This document shows positions 32,635 through 44,759 of a stretch of DNA of 64,000 bases, in pieces (position 1 is the first letter of the stretch; the number at the start of each line of letters is the position of its first letter). The translations under genes were made by a program, and so were the position numbers. Source of the stretch: Capitulum mitella (lineage: Eukaryota; Arthropoda; Thecostraca; Pollicipedomorpha; Pollicipedidae); assembly GCA_030062745.1 (NCBI GenBank), contig CP099851.1, forward strand, positions 10,852,393 through 10,916,392, in the 5' to 3' direction. The notes beneath the pieces are model-generated. The model ran no database searches, was not told the DNA's origin, and saw nothing but the letters and a program-made list of their open reading frames with translations.

Positions 32635-33060
32635 CGTGAAGTTTAACTCATAATGCAAGCATGAATAGATACCGAGGAAGCCGACAAAGCAATACTGGTG
32701 GGTCCTGACCATTCCAAACACAAACAGCTACGCCCACGTGACGAAGCACTAAGGACCATACATAAGGGACCCTGTAACAGAAATGTGATTACTGACAGAA
32801 GCCAGAATGATGAAATCGATAATGGGCGTTCCGCCACCACGTGCACAAGTAATCCAAATGGGACAGTTCTACTGCACGTTCCAGCCGGGTCGAGCTAGCG
32901 TCATACCGGCAGATGTTTGTGTGTGAGTTCAGACACACAGCCTCTCGGGCTCACGTGTCCAAGGTCTTGGGTCAGGTCCTGTGACTGGTCGGGCGTCAGT
33001 CAGTCGTCTACATACCGGCAGATTAGTACGTGAACTGCGCTGTGTAACGCAGTAAGCGCG
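32635..33060 (-). promoter_or_regulatory. Probable RPC5 promoter / first non-coding exon
   Basis: CpG frequency jumps from almost nil to ordinary at ~32635, marking the likely unmethylated transcription start region of the minus-strand gene. It contains ATCGAT at 32815-32820 (TATCGAT on the minus strand, the DREF element core known from fly housekeeping promoters), CACGTG at 32737-32742 and ACGTG repeats. The exact start site cannot be read. Confidence 0.45.
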
Positions 33061-34019
33061 CCAAATTTATCGCACTCAGTGTGTGCTGCATGATAAGCTG
33101 GTAACGAACAATTGAAAAGTTTTGGAATTCCTTTGGGCCATTTTTTCCGTTTGTTATCTAGCGACTTCATGGCTTATTTTAACACGTTATCTTGGAGTCA
33201 ACATGGACACATAGTCCGCTGAAATGGACACAAAGTCACACGAAAGTGGGTAGCCAGTCACCGAGGGCCTGGAGGCCAATTAACATTAAAAATGATTCAC
33301 CAATCACCATCCAAGGAGTACTTTCTTAACATTACAGTCAGCCATTATTCATGCAAGTCAAGATCAAATTCCTTTTATTTTTAAATTATGGCGTCCTGCA
33401 GTATACTTCAATACGCGTTTATAACGTGGCCCTGGATGTTTGGATGTAATGCGTTTCTGCATATTGTGCAATAGACATGGGTATTGCCGGGACTCATCCT
33501 TGTAGTCCAGTAAAATTGGCATCCTCCATTGATATTCTATCACATACAGTGCGTCATCATATTACTTCTGCAGTTAAAGCACATACGGTACCTACGCAGG
33601 TCTCTACTTCCATTATAAGTCCTTATAAATCTGCACATTAACTGTACATTTGTTGCTCTTTTGAATAATATGATAAAATGGACTCCTCATTCGTTCATTT
33701 TTTTCGTGAGCTGTGGAAAGTTGTGAAACGAAGCCAGTAAAAGGGTAAAGTAAATTGCATCTCATTAGCATAAAGCAAGAGCGCCTAATGATCAAATTCT
33801 GAGCCAACTTAACCCGGCCCCGATTAGGGGGGACTGCTGGCACCCCCCTGAGGCCCCTTGGCTGGCCCCTTGGCGGACGAGCGAGGCCCCGGATAGTGTG
33901 AGGCACCTCCAGGGCGCCTTGCGCTGTCGGAAACAAACAGTTAAAGCAAAGTTGAAATATTTTGAACGTTAAAGAAACCTTATGAACCTAAAAATACACA
34001 CCGAATATACAAGAGGACT
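33061..34019. other. Intergenic DNA, one possible MITE end
   Basis: No gene seen. At about 33809 TTAACCCGG is followed within 40 bp by a GGGGGG-spacer-CCCCCC hairpin, like the left ends of the two piggyBac-like MITEs. No matching right end was found, so this is at most a fragment. Confidence 0.4.
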
Positions 34020-35420
34020 TTGTTTGCTATGAAGGGGGCCTGAATGAGCGCTTAGGGGCCTTTGCTAGCTTGTAGGGAGTTCACTGCTTGTCTGGGGAGG
34101 GCTCCCTGTCGGCCCATAAAGGGCCCCTGTCAGCCTCTGGAGGGACATCCTTTCGGCCTGGAAGAAGGCTCCTGTCCCTGTCTCCAGAGGCCGTCAGGGA
34201 CGTTTTATAGGTGGATAGGGGCCCTCTACAGACGGGCAGTACCCCCTCCCTCCCTACAGGTTAATAGGGGTCCCTCAACGTTCATTCAGGGTCCTCTAAT
34301 TGCTTGCAAAGATGCCCCTGCCGGCCTGTCAGGGGCGCCTGTCAGGTCGGCAGGAACGGTTTTACAGGCAAGCCGGGGCCCTGTACACTCCAGCGGGGCC
34401 CCTTTAGAAGCCAACAGTAATTTTAACCACATGGGGCCCCACTGATTACGACGGCCAGGCGCTGATCCAAGTGAGGAAGTGATGGGGGCGGCCGCCCCCT
34501 GCCCCGAGGCCTGAGAAGGGGGCCCTGTCAGAATTAAAAGGAGCCCCGAAGGGGCCCGGTTTGAGCTTGAAGGGGTCTCTATAGGAGCCTGACGGGCTCT
34601 TGATGCAGTCAGGGGGCCTATGGAATGGTTAGATGACGCATAGATGGCCCCTGAAGTTCACAAGGAGCCTCTGAGACTACAATAGGGTCCCAACACGGCA
34701 GAATGTCCCTAATACCGCCAGAGGGCTCATAGGACCCCCAAGATGGCCAAGATGAGGACTGAGTCCCTAGGGGCCCCTGGAATGTCATGGGGACCACGGG
34801 TGGGTTTCACGGACCTGTGTGAAAAGCTGAGGGTTTTTGATGTAGTCAGAGGGCCTCCGGGAGGGTTAATACCCTGGGACCCTGGTCCCAGGGTATTAAC
34901 CAGGGTATTAACCAGGGTATTAACAGGGTAACCTTGGGTCCCTGGACCCAGGGTTACCCTGGGACGGTAAGATGGCCCCTTAGATGGATAGGAGGGCCCC
35001 TGAGACTCTTCAAGGGCTCCTGGGACCGCAAAAGGGGCCTAAACACGGCAAAGCGTTCATGAGACCGCTAAAGTGCCAGAGTGGCCCTTGAGGCGGCAAG
35101 AACTAGAGAGGGTGCCTAGCACGGCATAAGAAGACCCTGGTCAGCCAGATTGGTCTCCTGAACGGGATTCGTCGGTGACCTTCTCAGTCTCGAGAGGGGC
35201 CCCAGATGGGCTACACTGGCGTTTTCGGGAACCTGAGGAGATCTTGATGCTGTGAGGGGGCCCCGAGAGTCAGGTGGTTCTTGAAACGGCAGGATGGCCC
35301 CGTACACCGTAGATGATCCCTGAGATCGCCAAAAAGGATGGAGGGCCCCTGTAAGACAAATACGGAAAAAGGGCCTCTAAGACCGTATGGGGAACCTGGA
35401 CGACCAGAGAGCCCCCGACT
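34020..35420. repeat. Degenerate GGGCCCCT-rich array, ~20-22-bp units
   Basis: GGGCCCC/AGGGGCCT-type cores recur every ~20-22 bp with strongly drifted spacers such as GAGACCGCCAAGAT. It looks like an old minisatellite. A second region of the same style lies at 44760-45600. Frames within it are open by composition only. Confidence 0.6.
34868..34975. repeat. Nested inverted and direct repeats
   Basis: ACCCTGGGACC and its reverse complement flank a CT. They are followed by three direct copies of AGGGTATTAACC, and then a second inverted pair (AACCTTGGGTCC / GGACCCAGGGTT, one mismatch). The whole can fold as two hairpins separated by a short tandem repeat, within the GGGCCCC array. Confidence 0.75.
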
Positions 35421-35479
35421 CTGTAGGTGGATTTACGGTTGTTTTATGTCAGCAAAGGGAAATTTACGTCAAATGTTTC

Positions 35480-35668
35480 TCCCTAGACCCGCGCGGAACG
35501 TTTTTTTTCACATCTGAACAGCAAAAATGGGGGTGGGGCCGCGCTGACCATTCGTATGCATTTCCCCCCGCCTGGATCCGCCCCTGGCGAAGGCCCCCAT
35601 TGGTTACAAGGGCCTCCTTGATCCGATTGCTCCCCCCCGAGCGGAATCCTGGCTACGTCCCTGTCCGA
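35480..35668. mobile_element. Two hAT-like 3' terminal fragments
   Basis: CCTGGATCCGCCCCTG (about 35571-35586), the reverse complement of the widespread hAT MITE terminus CAGGGGCGGATCCAGG, is followed ~60 bp later by CCTGGCTACGTCCCTG, a second terminus of the type seen at 53686-53701. Left ends were not found, so both appear truncated or too diverged. Confidence 0.5.
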
Positions 35669-35774
35669 AACTGTCTGAATAAAACAATAGATAAAACCAA
35701 AGCTTCCTAGGATTGGAGATCTTAACATATGCAACATATCTACTGACTCGGATCTTAGGAGTTTCCTGGGCCAT

Positions 35775-35787
35775 TGACCTAAGGTCA
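35775..35787. promoter_or_regulatory. Everted AGGTCA pair (TGACCT-A-AGGTCA)
   Basis: Perfect palindromic pair of nuclear-receptor half-sites. The same TGACCT-N-AGGTCA arrangement occurs at 7170-7182 inside the piggyBac-like MITE. It may be a repeat-family motif rather than a working enhancer. Confidence 0.35.
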
Positions 35788-36747
35788 GTCTCATTCCTAG
35801 CTCATGTCTTCGTTTTTTTCGGAAATCGACGGATTTTTCTTGCTTTTTGGGTATGAGGCGCTGGAGAATTCCACTGGTTGTTATTTGACAAAGCATCATT
35901 GACCTCCAACCATTGGCGTGATGTCAGGTCGCCAGTAACTGATCTGGTTAATTGATTAACAGCCCTCAGAATCGGCGACGAATGACTCTGGACGGATAGG
36001 AAATGGCAGAAGGTGCTGTGAAAGCTGCTAATAACACAATTAACTTCAAAAAATATAAAAAAATTGAAACTTGCAGATAAACGGGCTTGAGCGGATACAG
36101 TTCCAACAATTTTGTATATTGGTAACTAGTGTTTGTTTCAAAACTTAGCCATGGCAAACCGTAAAATGAGCCTCCAGCATGAAGAAAAACAAACAAGTAA
36201 GGCTATGTCCTCAAAACAAAGGAACACCAAAATTGTCGATTTCACCGGGTTTTCGGCGCCGGCGCACACAGCGCTGTGGCGCAGAAATCGCAGCAGCTTT
36301 AAATCAACGTTCCCGCCTAAGCAATCAACAAATCAGAGAATTTACATGTGTATAGGTATCTGCGGACATTTATCTCTTCGTTGGTACGATTTGTTAGTTG
36401 TAACTAGAGGCAAACGAACGGTTTACACGGTTGGTTTGGGGGCAAAATCGAAGCTTTGCACCGCACGCGGATCTGTGCAACCACTTAGCACCAGCATTAC
36501 CCCTGCTCTGTTGTGCTACGGTAAGAATCTTACTAAAATCGGACCATTGTTACATCGGTTATTTTTCCGCGTTAAAGCTGATGAAGCATGCATCTTTCTG
36601 CTGTTTGTTAGATGCTCAGACAGCATCAAAATTTGGCATCAACGGTTCCCAAACCAAAGACCGAGATGGAAAAGGGTTACACCTCAGCACGTGCCTCCCG
36701 CGCACACCAGGCTAAAGCTAACGACATACAAAACAGGCATTTGCATT

Positions 36748-36782
36748 GCGGACAGAACCACGTATCACGTGGTTCTGTCCGC
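36748..36782. repeat. Perfect 16-bp inverted repeat with 3-bp loop
   Basis: Arm GCGGACAGAACCACGT, loop ATC, exact reverse-complement arm. It would extrude as a strong hairpin. It contains CACGTG-related sequence at the apex. No element boundaries were recognised around it; a 234-codon frame passes through, but its translation resembles no known family. Confidence 0.8.
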
Positions 36783-37438
36783 CATTTTCCAGCATCCCAG
36801 AGGTAGTAGTTATGCGACAATGTTGGAAGGGTGTTAACCTTGTGCACCTGGCACACCAAGTGCAAGCTGCACCCCATTTCGACCTGAATCCATTGCAATT
36901 GGTCACCCAGCTGCCCGTCCACCCTTCCAGGCCATTATTGCAGCAAACTGCGTCCCGGCAAATGGTCCAAAAGAAACACGGGTGTGAAAGAAGCGCACGC
37001 ATGCTCCACGTGACCCATTGCATCCTGCCAGACATGTGGGGTACTGCGCAATAGCTCTAGTGCTGGTCTATCTACCCACCAGATTTTAGCCGCCCAGGTC
37101 ACTGTTGACGGCGCTTGGAGGTTCTCGAGTCCAAATCGAAGTATGTGACTGTGGATTACCACGTGGACCGCACGTGGGTGCCGACCACAAGAGCACGCAC
37201 CTGCAGGTGGGGTTCATGTTGTCACCACGTCTTGAAGCGACAGCTCCCGCAATTTGGCCTGTACGCATGATTAATTTAATTATGCAGAGGTCCCTTACGC
37301 CATATGGCACGCGCCACACGTCACGAATCGTTCCCAAACCTACGCCATAATCTGTCCGCTGAGTCGGCGCATCCGAAGGTGCCATTTGTGTCGCTATCGG
37401 CTGGCGCGTTGGGGTGCTAAAGGCTCCGAAATTTGAAC

Positions 37439-37457
37439 ACACACACACACACACACA
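37439..37457. repeat. (CA)n microsatellite
   Basis: Nine uninterrupted AC dinucleotides. Confidence 0.9.
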
Positions 37458-38224
37458 TATTTCGATCTGAACTTTCCGAGCTAATGCCATGAATGAAATC
37501 TCACTCCCTAAAATCGTGCAAAGTACGCTTTCAGCTCCTTCGATTTTGAACTATCATAACGACTAGAAGTGCCGGAGACTATGCACGTCTGTTGATACAG
37601 TCATTGCGATCGTTTATTTTATGACAATCACGCCTTTTAGTTTGAGGCCAATGGCTTTTAACATTTTCAACGGTTTCCAAAGATACTTTTAGTAAAATGT
37701 TTGCCCGAGTTGTTCTCCGTCAATAGATGCGCGTGATATCTGCAATGGGATCATGAAACCGATGTAGATTATGAGCTTAGTGCCCACGAGAAAGTTGCTT
37801 TGGGTAGGCCAATGACCTTCCCAGGGTAATGATGTCAATAAACTGCCGACGCTTGTTTAAATCAGACGGTCTCCTTCCTAACTGTATCCATCCGGAATTG
37901 ATTCAGAACGAAGCTGCAGGCATATTTTGCTTATTTTACAGGCGTGTGCGACAATCTTCAAAGAAAGGGCATCTGGTGCTCAGATTTGGCAATGCTGAGG
38001 TGTCGTGACAAAATTGAAAATGTCTCTGTGTGGGTTCCAATAATCACTTATGTCTTAAACGTATATCACTCATCTCTGTATGCATGTATGTTTTTATCGT
38101 TTCGGAGTCTCCACTGCATGAGTGACATTAAGCCCCTCGTCATACAGGTTATGGGTAAAACAAGCACACACAAAAACAAAGGACTTATACAGGCGGTAGA
38201 ATCACACACAGACGCATACAAGTC

Positions 38225-39060
38225 GCTGGCAGACTTATTTATGTATGTCTTGTACGTATGTATGTATATATCTATGTATGTATGGTTAGTAAGGTGCACG
38301 GGCTAGCCTTTGTCACTTCAGCGCGAGCGCAAATTGATGTTGCCCGAGTGATGTCACGTTCGGTGGTAGCCGGCAGCCGATTGCACATAGTGAGTGCTGG
38401 CGAGCGGTAGCGCCGCGTCCCAGCCTCAGTTCTGGATGGGGGATGTGCAGCGAGCCGTCTTGCCTCGTGCTTCGCTGGCGCATTTTACGGTTCAAATGGA
38501 GGAAGGCTGCAAGCAAATCTGGCTCTCCGATTCCGGACACTTTGTGTGTCGGACACGTTGTGCAGTATTCCGCGAGCTGGTGGGCCGACAGCCAGCCGAG
38601 TCTCTCTCGCAGATCCGAGACGTGATCGAATTTCTTATAGCCGAAAATGACTCTGGTTCCAAAGTTCAGGATCTTCTGAATTTTGTCAAGGTTTTTCTCC
38701 GATCCATTACCGTAAACCGAAATGCAGCATCGGACCGGCACGTGAACGAGGACAGTGACTAGCGATGTGATGACCCCCCGAAGAAGGAGCTGACGAGCAT
38801 GCGGAAGACCGACTGAGGTACCTATGGAGCGACGGCTGACGTCACCCACGTGATTGTCCTATGACAGGGTTTTGTCGAAAGTGACGCCCAGCTTTTTTAC
38901 CTCGCTGGATGGCTCAAGGGTCCCGTCACGGAAGGTGACTCTGAAGTTTTGGAGGTTGCTTTGTCATCTCCTTCCTCGTCCCGCGCCAAACAATTCGTCT
39001 TACTGTTACAAATGTCCTTGATTTCAGGTTGCATGGACATGGGCTGTACTGTTCAGACCC
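38225..39060 (-). mobile_element. LINE (non-LTR retrotransposon) 3' end, 5'-truncated
   Basis: On minus, about 39060-38313 encodes the end of a non-LTR reverse transcriptase. It reads GTRKEMTKQPPKLQ, then (shifted) NFRVTFRDGTLEPSSEVKKL, GVTFDKTLS, a TAG in place of a Trp codon, DNHVGDVSRRSIGTSVGL, HARQLL, then CISVYGNGSEKNLDKIQKIL, NFGTRVIFGYKKFDHVSDLR and ERLGWLSAHQLAEY, ending at a stop near 38313. Downstream a CATA/TACA-rich tail (38225-38290) fits the simple-repeat 3' tail of many LINEs. At least one frameshift and one stop show it is dead. Group (Jockey, CR1 or RTE-like) cannot be fixed from this part. Confidence 0.82.
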
Positions 39061-39571
39061 AGAAGGTCTCCTCAAGATGGAGGCTTGGTTCAAAAGAGCT
39101 GCAAAGGCGCAGAAAAGAATGTAAATTGGCCAATAATTTTGCATTACATCATAAGCGGGTAATCAATGACACATGTAAAACGACCCATTCTATCACAGTT
39201 TTTTGCTTTTTTAATGGGTACCAAAAATTAAGTTTATTTGCATTTTATTTTCACGTCATTCGTGTACATGGTCCTGCATGCATGGATCTGCTTGACTGAG
39301 TTAACATTATATGTAACTCTGTGTTGCTGCACATAGCACTTGGTAATGGCGCTTCTTGTTTACCAAGTGAAGTCATGGGGTGCATAGATCTTGAAGAACG
39401 GTTTCTTTCGTCGTCCTGTAAAACATGAATCGCAATTAAACAAAGCTGCTCCTTATCATCTCATTCATCTTTATTTTCGATTTCATCACATTTTTAAAGT
39501 TATGTCAAGCTATATAACTGTGAAGGCTGCTAGACAACTTCGGCATTTTTTTCAAAAATGGACGTTCATCC

Positions 39572-39776
39572 CGTGTCGAGACGTCAGGACCGTCCTCCAG
39601 TGTTGAGAAACCAGGACCGTCGACCAGTGTCGAGAAACTAGGACTGTCCTCCAGTGTCGAGAAACCAGGACCGTCCTCCAGTGTCGAGACGCCAGGACCG
39701 TCCTCCCGTGCCGAGACACTGGGACTGTCCATCCGTGTCGAGACACCGGGACCGTCCCCAGTGTCGATACGTCAGG
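39572..39776. repeat. 27-bp minisatellite, ~7.5 copies
   Basis: The unit is close to GTGTCGAGACACCAGGACCG plus TCCTCCA. Copies differ by a few substitutions. On the minus strand it is open and would encode a serine-rich repeat (VSTLEDGPG-like), but no start, splice signals or homology support coding. Confidence 0.85.
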
Positions 39777-42419
39777 ATCACAATTAGGACTTTTGGATGC
39801 TTGGTAAGTACCCTCATAACCTTGCACCGCTCTCTTCGCCGTCCGCCAACCAGAACAGAAACTAATTTCGGAAATAAATATTGTCAGTCATGTACGTCAA
39901 ATACAAATATAAAATAGTAACTGGTGATTTGGCGAGAAAATCTGACGTTGACTGAAACAATTTACACTTTGTTGCATTCCCAGGCTAGGGCATGCTAGCG
40001 CTGGTGCTAAGATAATCGTTTTTTTTTATTCAACTTTTTTTGGCGTGACTGATTTAACAGCAAAGCACATCAGTGATGTTGCTGCTACTGTTTTTGCTTC
40101 ACTCTCAGTCGTAGCATATGTGAAACAAGGAATTACACAGTGAGTTTGTGGGGAGATAATGCCGGGTGATCCTCGTGCACAGATCCTGAAAAAGACCGCG
40201 AAATCGGAGCTCTGAGTCTTACATCTCGGATAGGTTGAGATGCAGCAGCCATTGAGAAAATCGGTCGAAAAACCTTCTGGGATATGCAAACACTGTTAAA
40301 TTTGCTTAGGATCCTGCAGCATCCGGGATTCGCGATTTAGTGCGTGTGGCACCCAGAATCTTTTTCAAAGTGCTGTCGAGAGACTTTCCGAGATCTGAGA
40401 CATATTCTAGCATGCAGGCAAACGTCTGCTCAGTGGGATTCACGCTAGCTTTGTTTCGTTCGCAAAGGTCTCTGTCCTTCCACAAAAAGACACTTTTAAA
40501 GACACTCCTCTTCCAGGACTGATTACGCAAGAGACGTACAGAAACACCGCCGTGTTCTTGGCGACCTCCCGGACTGTTAGACGCTGAAGTAATGAAACTG
40601 TCACAAGCAAGATAAATCCTGGCTCCCAATGGTTGTTGGTAACTTGGATGTGAGACTTATTGTAAGATAAAGGAGCTTCGTCCGGGCTCAAGGGCCGGAC
40701 ATGGAACATGGAAAACACCGAAGTCGTTAGTCGTTAGGGCAGGTACCTAGGATTATCGTCACATATGGGGGAAATCGTGAGGAGCGGCAGAGGGCTTAGG
40801 AAAAAATTGCCCGTCACAAATTTTGGACGGGTCATCTCATGGACGGAGCAATTTTGTGTGGGGCCGAGGCAGGAAGGATAAAAAACGATGTTACTCAATC
40901 AGCTGGGCAGGAAAAAAAGACCAATCGGAGTGCGTCTTCCGGACCGTCTACCATCCGAATCGTCCTTACCTGGATATATGCCTGATTTGGTGGACCCACA
41001 AGAGAACAATGGTGTCGACACAGGGCGGACTTCGGACCCTATCGGAAGACATCAGCCGCCATCTCGGACGTCATCAGTATTGAGATGAGGACAAAACTGT
41101 TCTCAGAAGTCATCCGGAAGGGCCGGAAAGTCGCTCTCACCCTCGATGAATCCACAACGGTTTTCTAGCTTGTCCGTGCTAGTTACATACATTCGGCTCT
41201 CCATGAAACCAAACGAGTGCCCTGTGCCCAGGACTGCCCACAAAGCAGTCCTGCTGGAACTTGTCGAACTGCCATCCGTTGACTGAGGCCATTCGCGGTG
41301 CTTTTAAGCGGTGCTCACGGTGCAACCAGTCCTTTCAATTTCTTTTCCCTTTCGACGGAAGATAGGAAATGACTTGAGATCGAGCGGAGGCCACCGAAGG
41401 CAGTCTTTGAACGAACAGTATATGGTAGGAATGTATGTCCATCTCCAAATTATGTCTGTCTCATAATATGCTATCTCAGTATCAAATCATTTGGGCTAAA
41501 ACTTGAGTATGACGAAAAATAATTTATGCACGAATATCACGTTTACGGGGGCTTCGTAGAATGAAAAAATTCGATGATTACATACACCAGCACCACCGAC
41601 AGTGAAAGCTGTACAGGATGGAAAATGTAAATGAGTATTCATTTGATATGTCGTTGTATTAACTGCGTATCATACGCCTTCTCACGGCGCTTCTTTGGAA
41701 TGCTCACAGCGATCAAATACGAAATGGCTATTCGGTCCCAGCATCGGTGCGGGCCAGCGGTGGATGGAAGGAAGGAAAATGGCACACGGGTATTAAGACA
41801 CGCAAATGGTCCCCACATCCAGCGCGCCGTGCACACGAACCCGCGTACAGAAACAAAGCACAAACACGCTGGACGGCGCAGATGGCAATGTATCGGATTT
41901 AGTTTCGCAAGGGTCTGACTTCGAATCCTTTCCATACCTGAGCGTTCCGTCTTTCCAGCCGCCGAGGTGAGATGGCGGCGACCCCATCGAACTTGTAGCT
42001 GTTATCCTCGTTATAGCTGTTACAGCTAACTGTTATAGTTGCAGTTTTCGGACCGATCAAACCCATGGGAAGTCAGCCGCTCGCGATAACCACAAAAACG
42101 GACTGCAAAGAACATTTTTTTTTTTCATTGAAAGCTTCATTTTGCTTTTTGGGGACCACAGCACCCACGCTTTTCGCCTGCTCGCTCACTTAGCCCGGCA
42201 GGCCCCGAAAAGCTGACTGGGCGGGCGCCGCGGATTTTGAAAAGGTTAGTTCCACCGTCCGAGAATGAGACTGCTCGCAATTTAACCTGAATAAATTCGA
42301 AAATTATTTTTTCAGCTTTCTGTACATCTTTCTTTGCAGATGAATACAAAACGTCTGAAGTCTGAGACCAAAAAGTTACTTTGGCCTATCACGTACGGCA
42401 TTGCACCAAAACAGTCGTT
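39777..42419. other. Intergenic DNA, nothing recognised
   Basis: No conserved exon, RNA gene or complete mobile element was recognised on either strand. Frames of 60-107 codons show no familiar motifs. Confidence 0.5.
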
Positions 42420-44180
42420 TGAAGTTCATCATTGTGTGAAGTTGACGGCATTGCGCACAAACGGTGGCCCATTTTTACAGACAATGCATGGTTCAAATGT
42501 CCATAACCCGGTGACAGACAATCACAAAAAGGTGGGACTGGCACAGTTCGGAAAAAAAATGTTCCAGCTTTCAAAAGCAAGATAATTTTTTCGGTGACCT
42601 CGGGATGACCTTTTGCAAGTCCACGTCGCGTAGCACATTTTCGGTGTTTACCATGTTTACCCACCTTGATCCCTGCGAAAACACACACAACATGTCCCTA
42701 AGTATCCACTATGAACTTAAAAAACACGTTTCTGGGAAAACCGAAAATCTTCTAGGCGTATTGACTTAACTCCTGCCATGCGGTGCTTGAGAATTATGCC
42801 CTGAAGCTCTTTGACGAATGTTAATTGATTTCGTGCCTTTCGTTTGTTCGCTTGTTCTACAATTTGGTGTGCACAACGTCATGCGTGCCTGCATCGCATC
42901 AACTTAGATTTAAATTGCTTGACCAGAAAGGGCAAAGGCCATGACACCTCACCACCAACAGAACCCTGCCGTCCAGGTCTGACATGGCCGTTCCTTACAT
43001 TTCCACGGTAGTGAGTTCATCAACTGAGACAATCCTAGTGGAGCATCGGGCCTTTTGGAGATCAACCGAGGTCATTGACCCCGATTAACCTTGGTTAACC
43101 CTGTTGGCCACGGACCATTCATACTTTTTATGACACTGATTCCGCATTTCACATAGACTGTTGTGTTTCCAAGTTTCCACATATCAAAGATTTCATGTCA
43201 GCTGGAGGGCGTTGGTTTTTTGTGATGACATATACTCCTCTAAATGTAAGAACAGTTACTAATGAAACGACAACTTCGTATGAAAACCTGGGGGAGCTAA
43301 AAAAAAATAAAGAAAACGTAGAAGTGATGATTGAGATACGTGCCAAAAAATAAGAAAATTAACTTTTATCCCAGACATGGAAGGAACATAAATGAATATA
43401 AGAGACATCAAAGAAAAACAAACATAAAAAGCAATGCGTGCAAAAAGGACGTGAAATTCGAAATCAGCGCCCAAGAAATCTTTTAATGATCCGAGATCAA
43501 AATAGGTGGTACAAGGTCACTGACCTCGCTCGACCTTCCAAAGGTCTCAATGCACGACTGGGATTATCTCATAGCTTTAAAATCTAGGAACATCCGATCG
43601 ACTCACTGTCTTGGAAATGTAAAGAACGGTTGTCAGGTTTGGATGGCAGGGGTCGACTGGTGGTGGAGTGGCAAGACCTTTGACCTTTCTGGTCAAATAA
43701 TTTAAAACTAAAGTGATGTGTAGCCGTCACGCAGGAAATTGTGCACACCAACTGTAGAACAATCGGACAACCGAAAGTCACGAAATCAATCAATATTCCT
43801 CAAAAAGCCCCAGGACATATTTCTCAAGCACTACTTCGCCGCACTTAAATCAAGACACCTGAAAAAAAATCAGTTTGCCCCGAAATGTTTTTTGATACAC
43901 TGGTTGCAGATACTTGGAGACATCTTCTGCTACATTTTCGTGGAGATTACGGTGGGAAAACATGGTTAAAACCGAAAATGTCCTAAGTTACCTAGTCAGG
44001 TCAAAGGTCATCCCAAGTCCAGCGTAACAAATGGAACTTATTTGTAATATCCGGAACATTTTTCTTTTGAAAGACGCTAATCGCACCTTTCTGTGACGAT
44101 CTATCATCGAGTTATGGGCATTTTAATCAAGCAATACCTATAAAAATCGGTGGCTTTTCATTCTCTGTAACTTTGACTCC
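42420..44180. mobile_element. Long inverted-repeat (foldback-type) element
   Basis: The DNA at about 42420-43130 is reverse-complementary (roughly 70% by eye) to 43480-44180. Shared landmarks include GAAATGTAAAGAACGG with GGATGGCAGGG, GTGCACACCAAATTGTAGAAC, TTTCTCAAGCAC and AACATGGTTAAAACCGAAAA. The central ~350 bp is single-copy within the element. There is no coding frame. The outer ends and any target duplication were not resolved. A relative lacking the left tail lies at 46600-48000. Confidence 0.7.
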
Positions 44181-44759
44181 AAAGGTAACCCAGGGCTAAA
44201 AATTCCTGGCTGGCCATTTTTTTGATAGGCGCTATGAGCGCACCAAATTTCGACAAAATCGAAAAGGGGGCCGGTTCAGTGCTTGTGCCATCTGAGGTGG
44301 AATGACCCATTGATAACAAAAACAAAAATAAGATATATTGCGGATTAATATCAGCCCTTTAACTTCAAACGTCCCACTGTGCGTCGGTGCAGGGGCGATT
44401 GGGGTGGGGGGGGGGGGAGAGGGCAGGGTAGAAAGCTTGACATCACTACGACGCCCAATCACGCCACTACAGGGCGCGCAATGACCGGCGTACATGACGG
44501 CCTGTCTGCAGGGTTCTTCAGCTACGTCGCGCCTTTTGATCTTTAAGGGCCCTGTGTCTCCCCCCCCTCGTCTACAATGATTTGTTCGTGTTCGTGTCGT
44601 TCCTTAGCAAGGCATCACTCTCGCTATAGACCAATGGCGTTAAACTGGCTTGCAACTAATAAACGCTTCATGGGATAGATTGTTTGTGGGTTAAATTGTT
44701 CGTGGACTATCCCGGTCTACGGTAAGTGACAAATAGAGCACGGACCCCGAACCCCTGGC

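Noticed and set aside
36133-36837. 234-codon open frame on +
   Set aside because: It runs through a perfect hairpin and resembles no known protein or transposase family; no splice or codon-usage support could be judged by eye.
39572-39776. Serine-rich repeat protein on the minus strand
   Set aside because: Open only because the 27-bp unit is a multiple of three and lacks stops; no start, splice or homology evidence.
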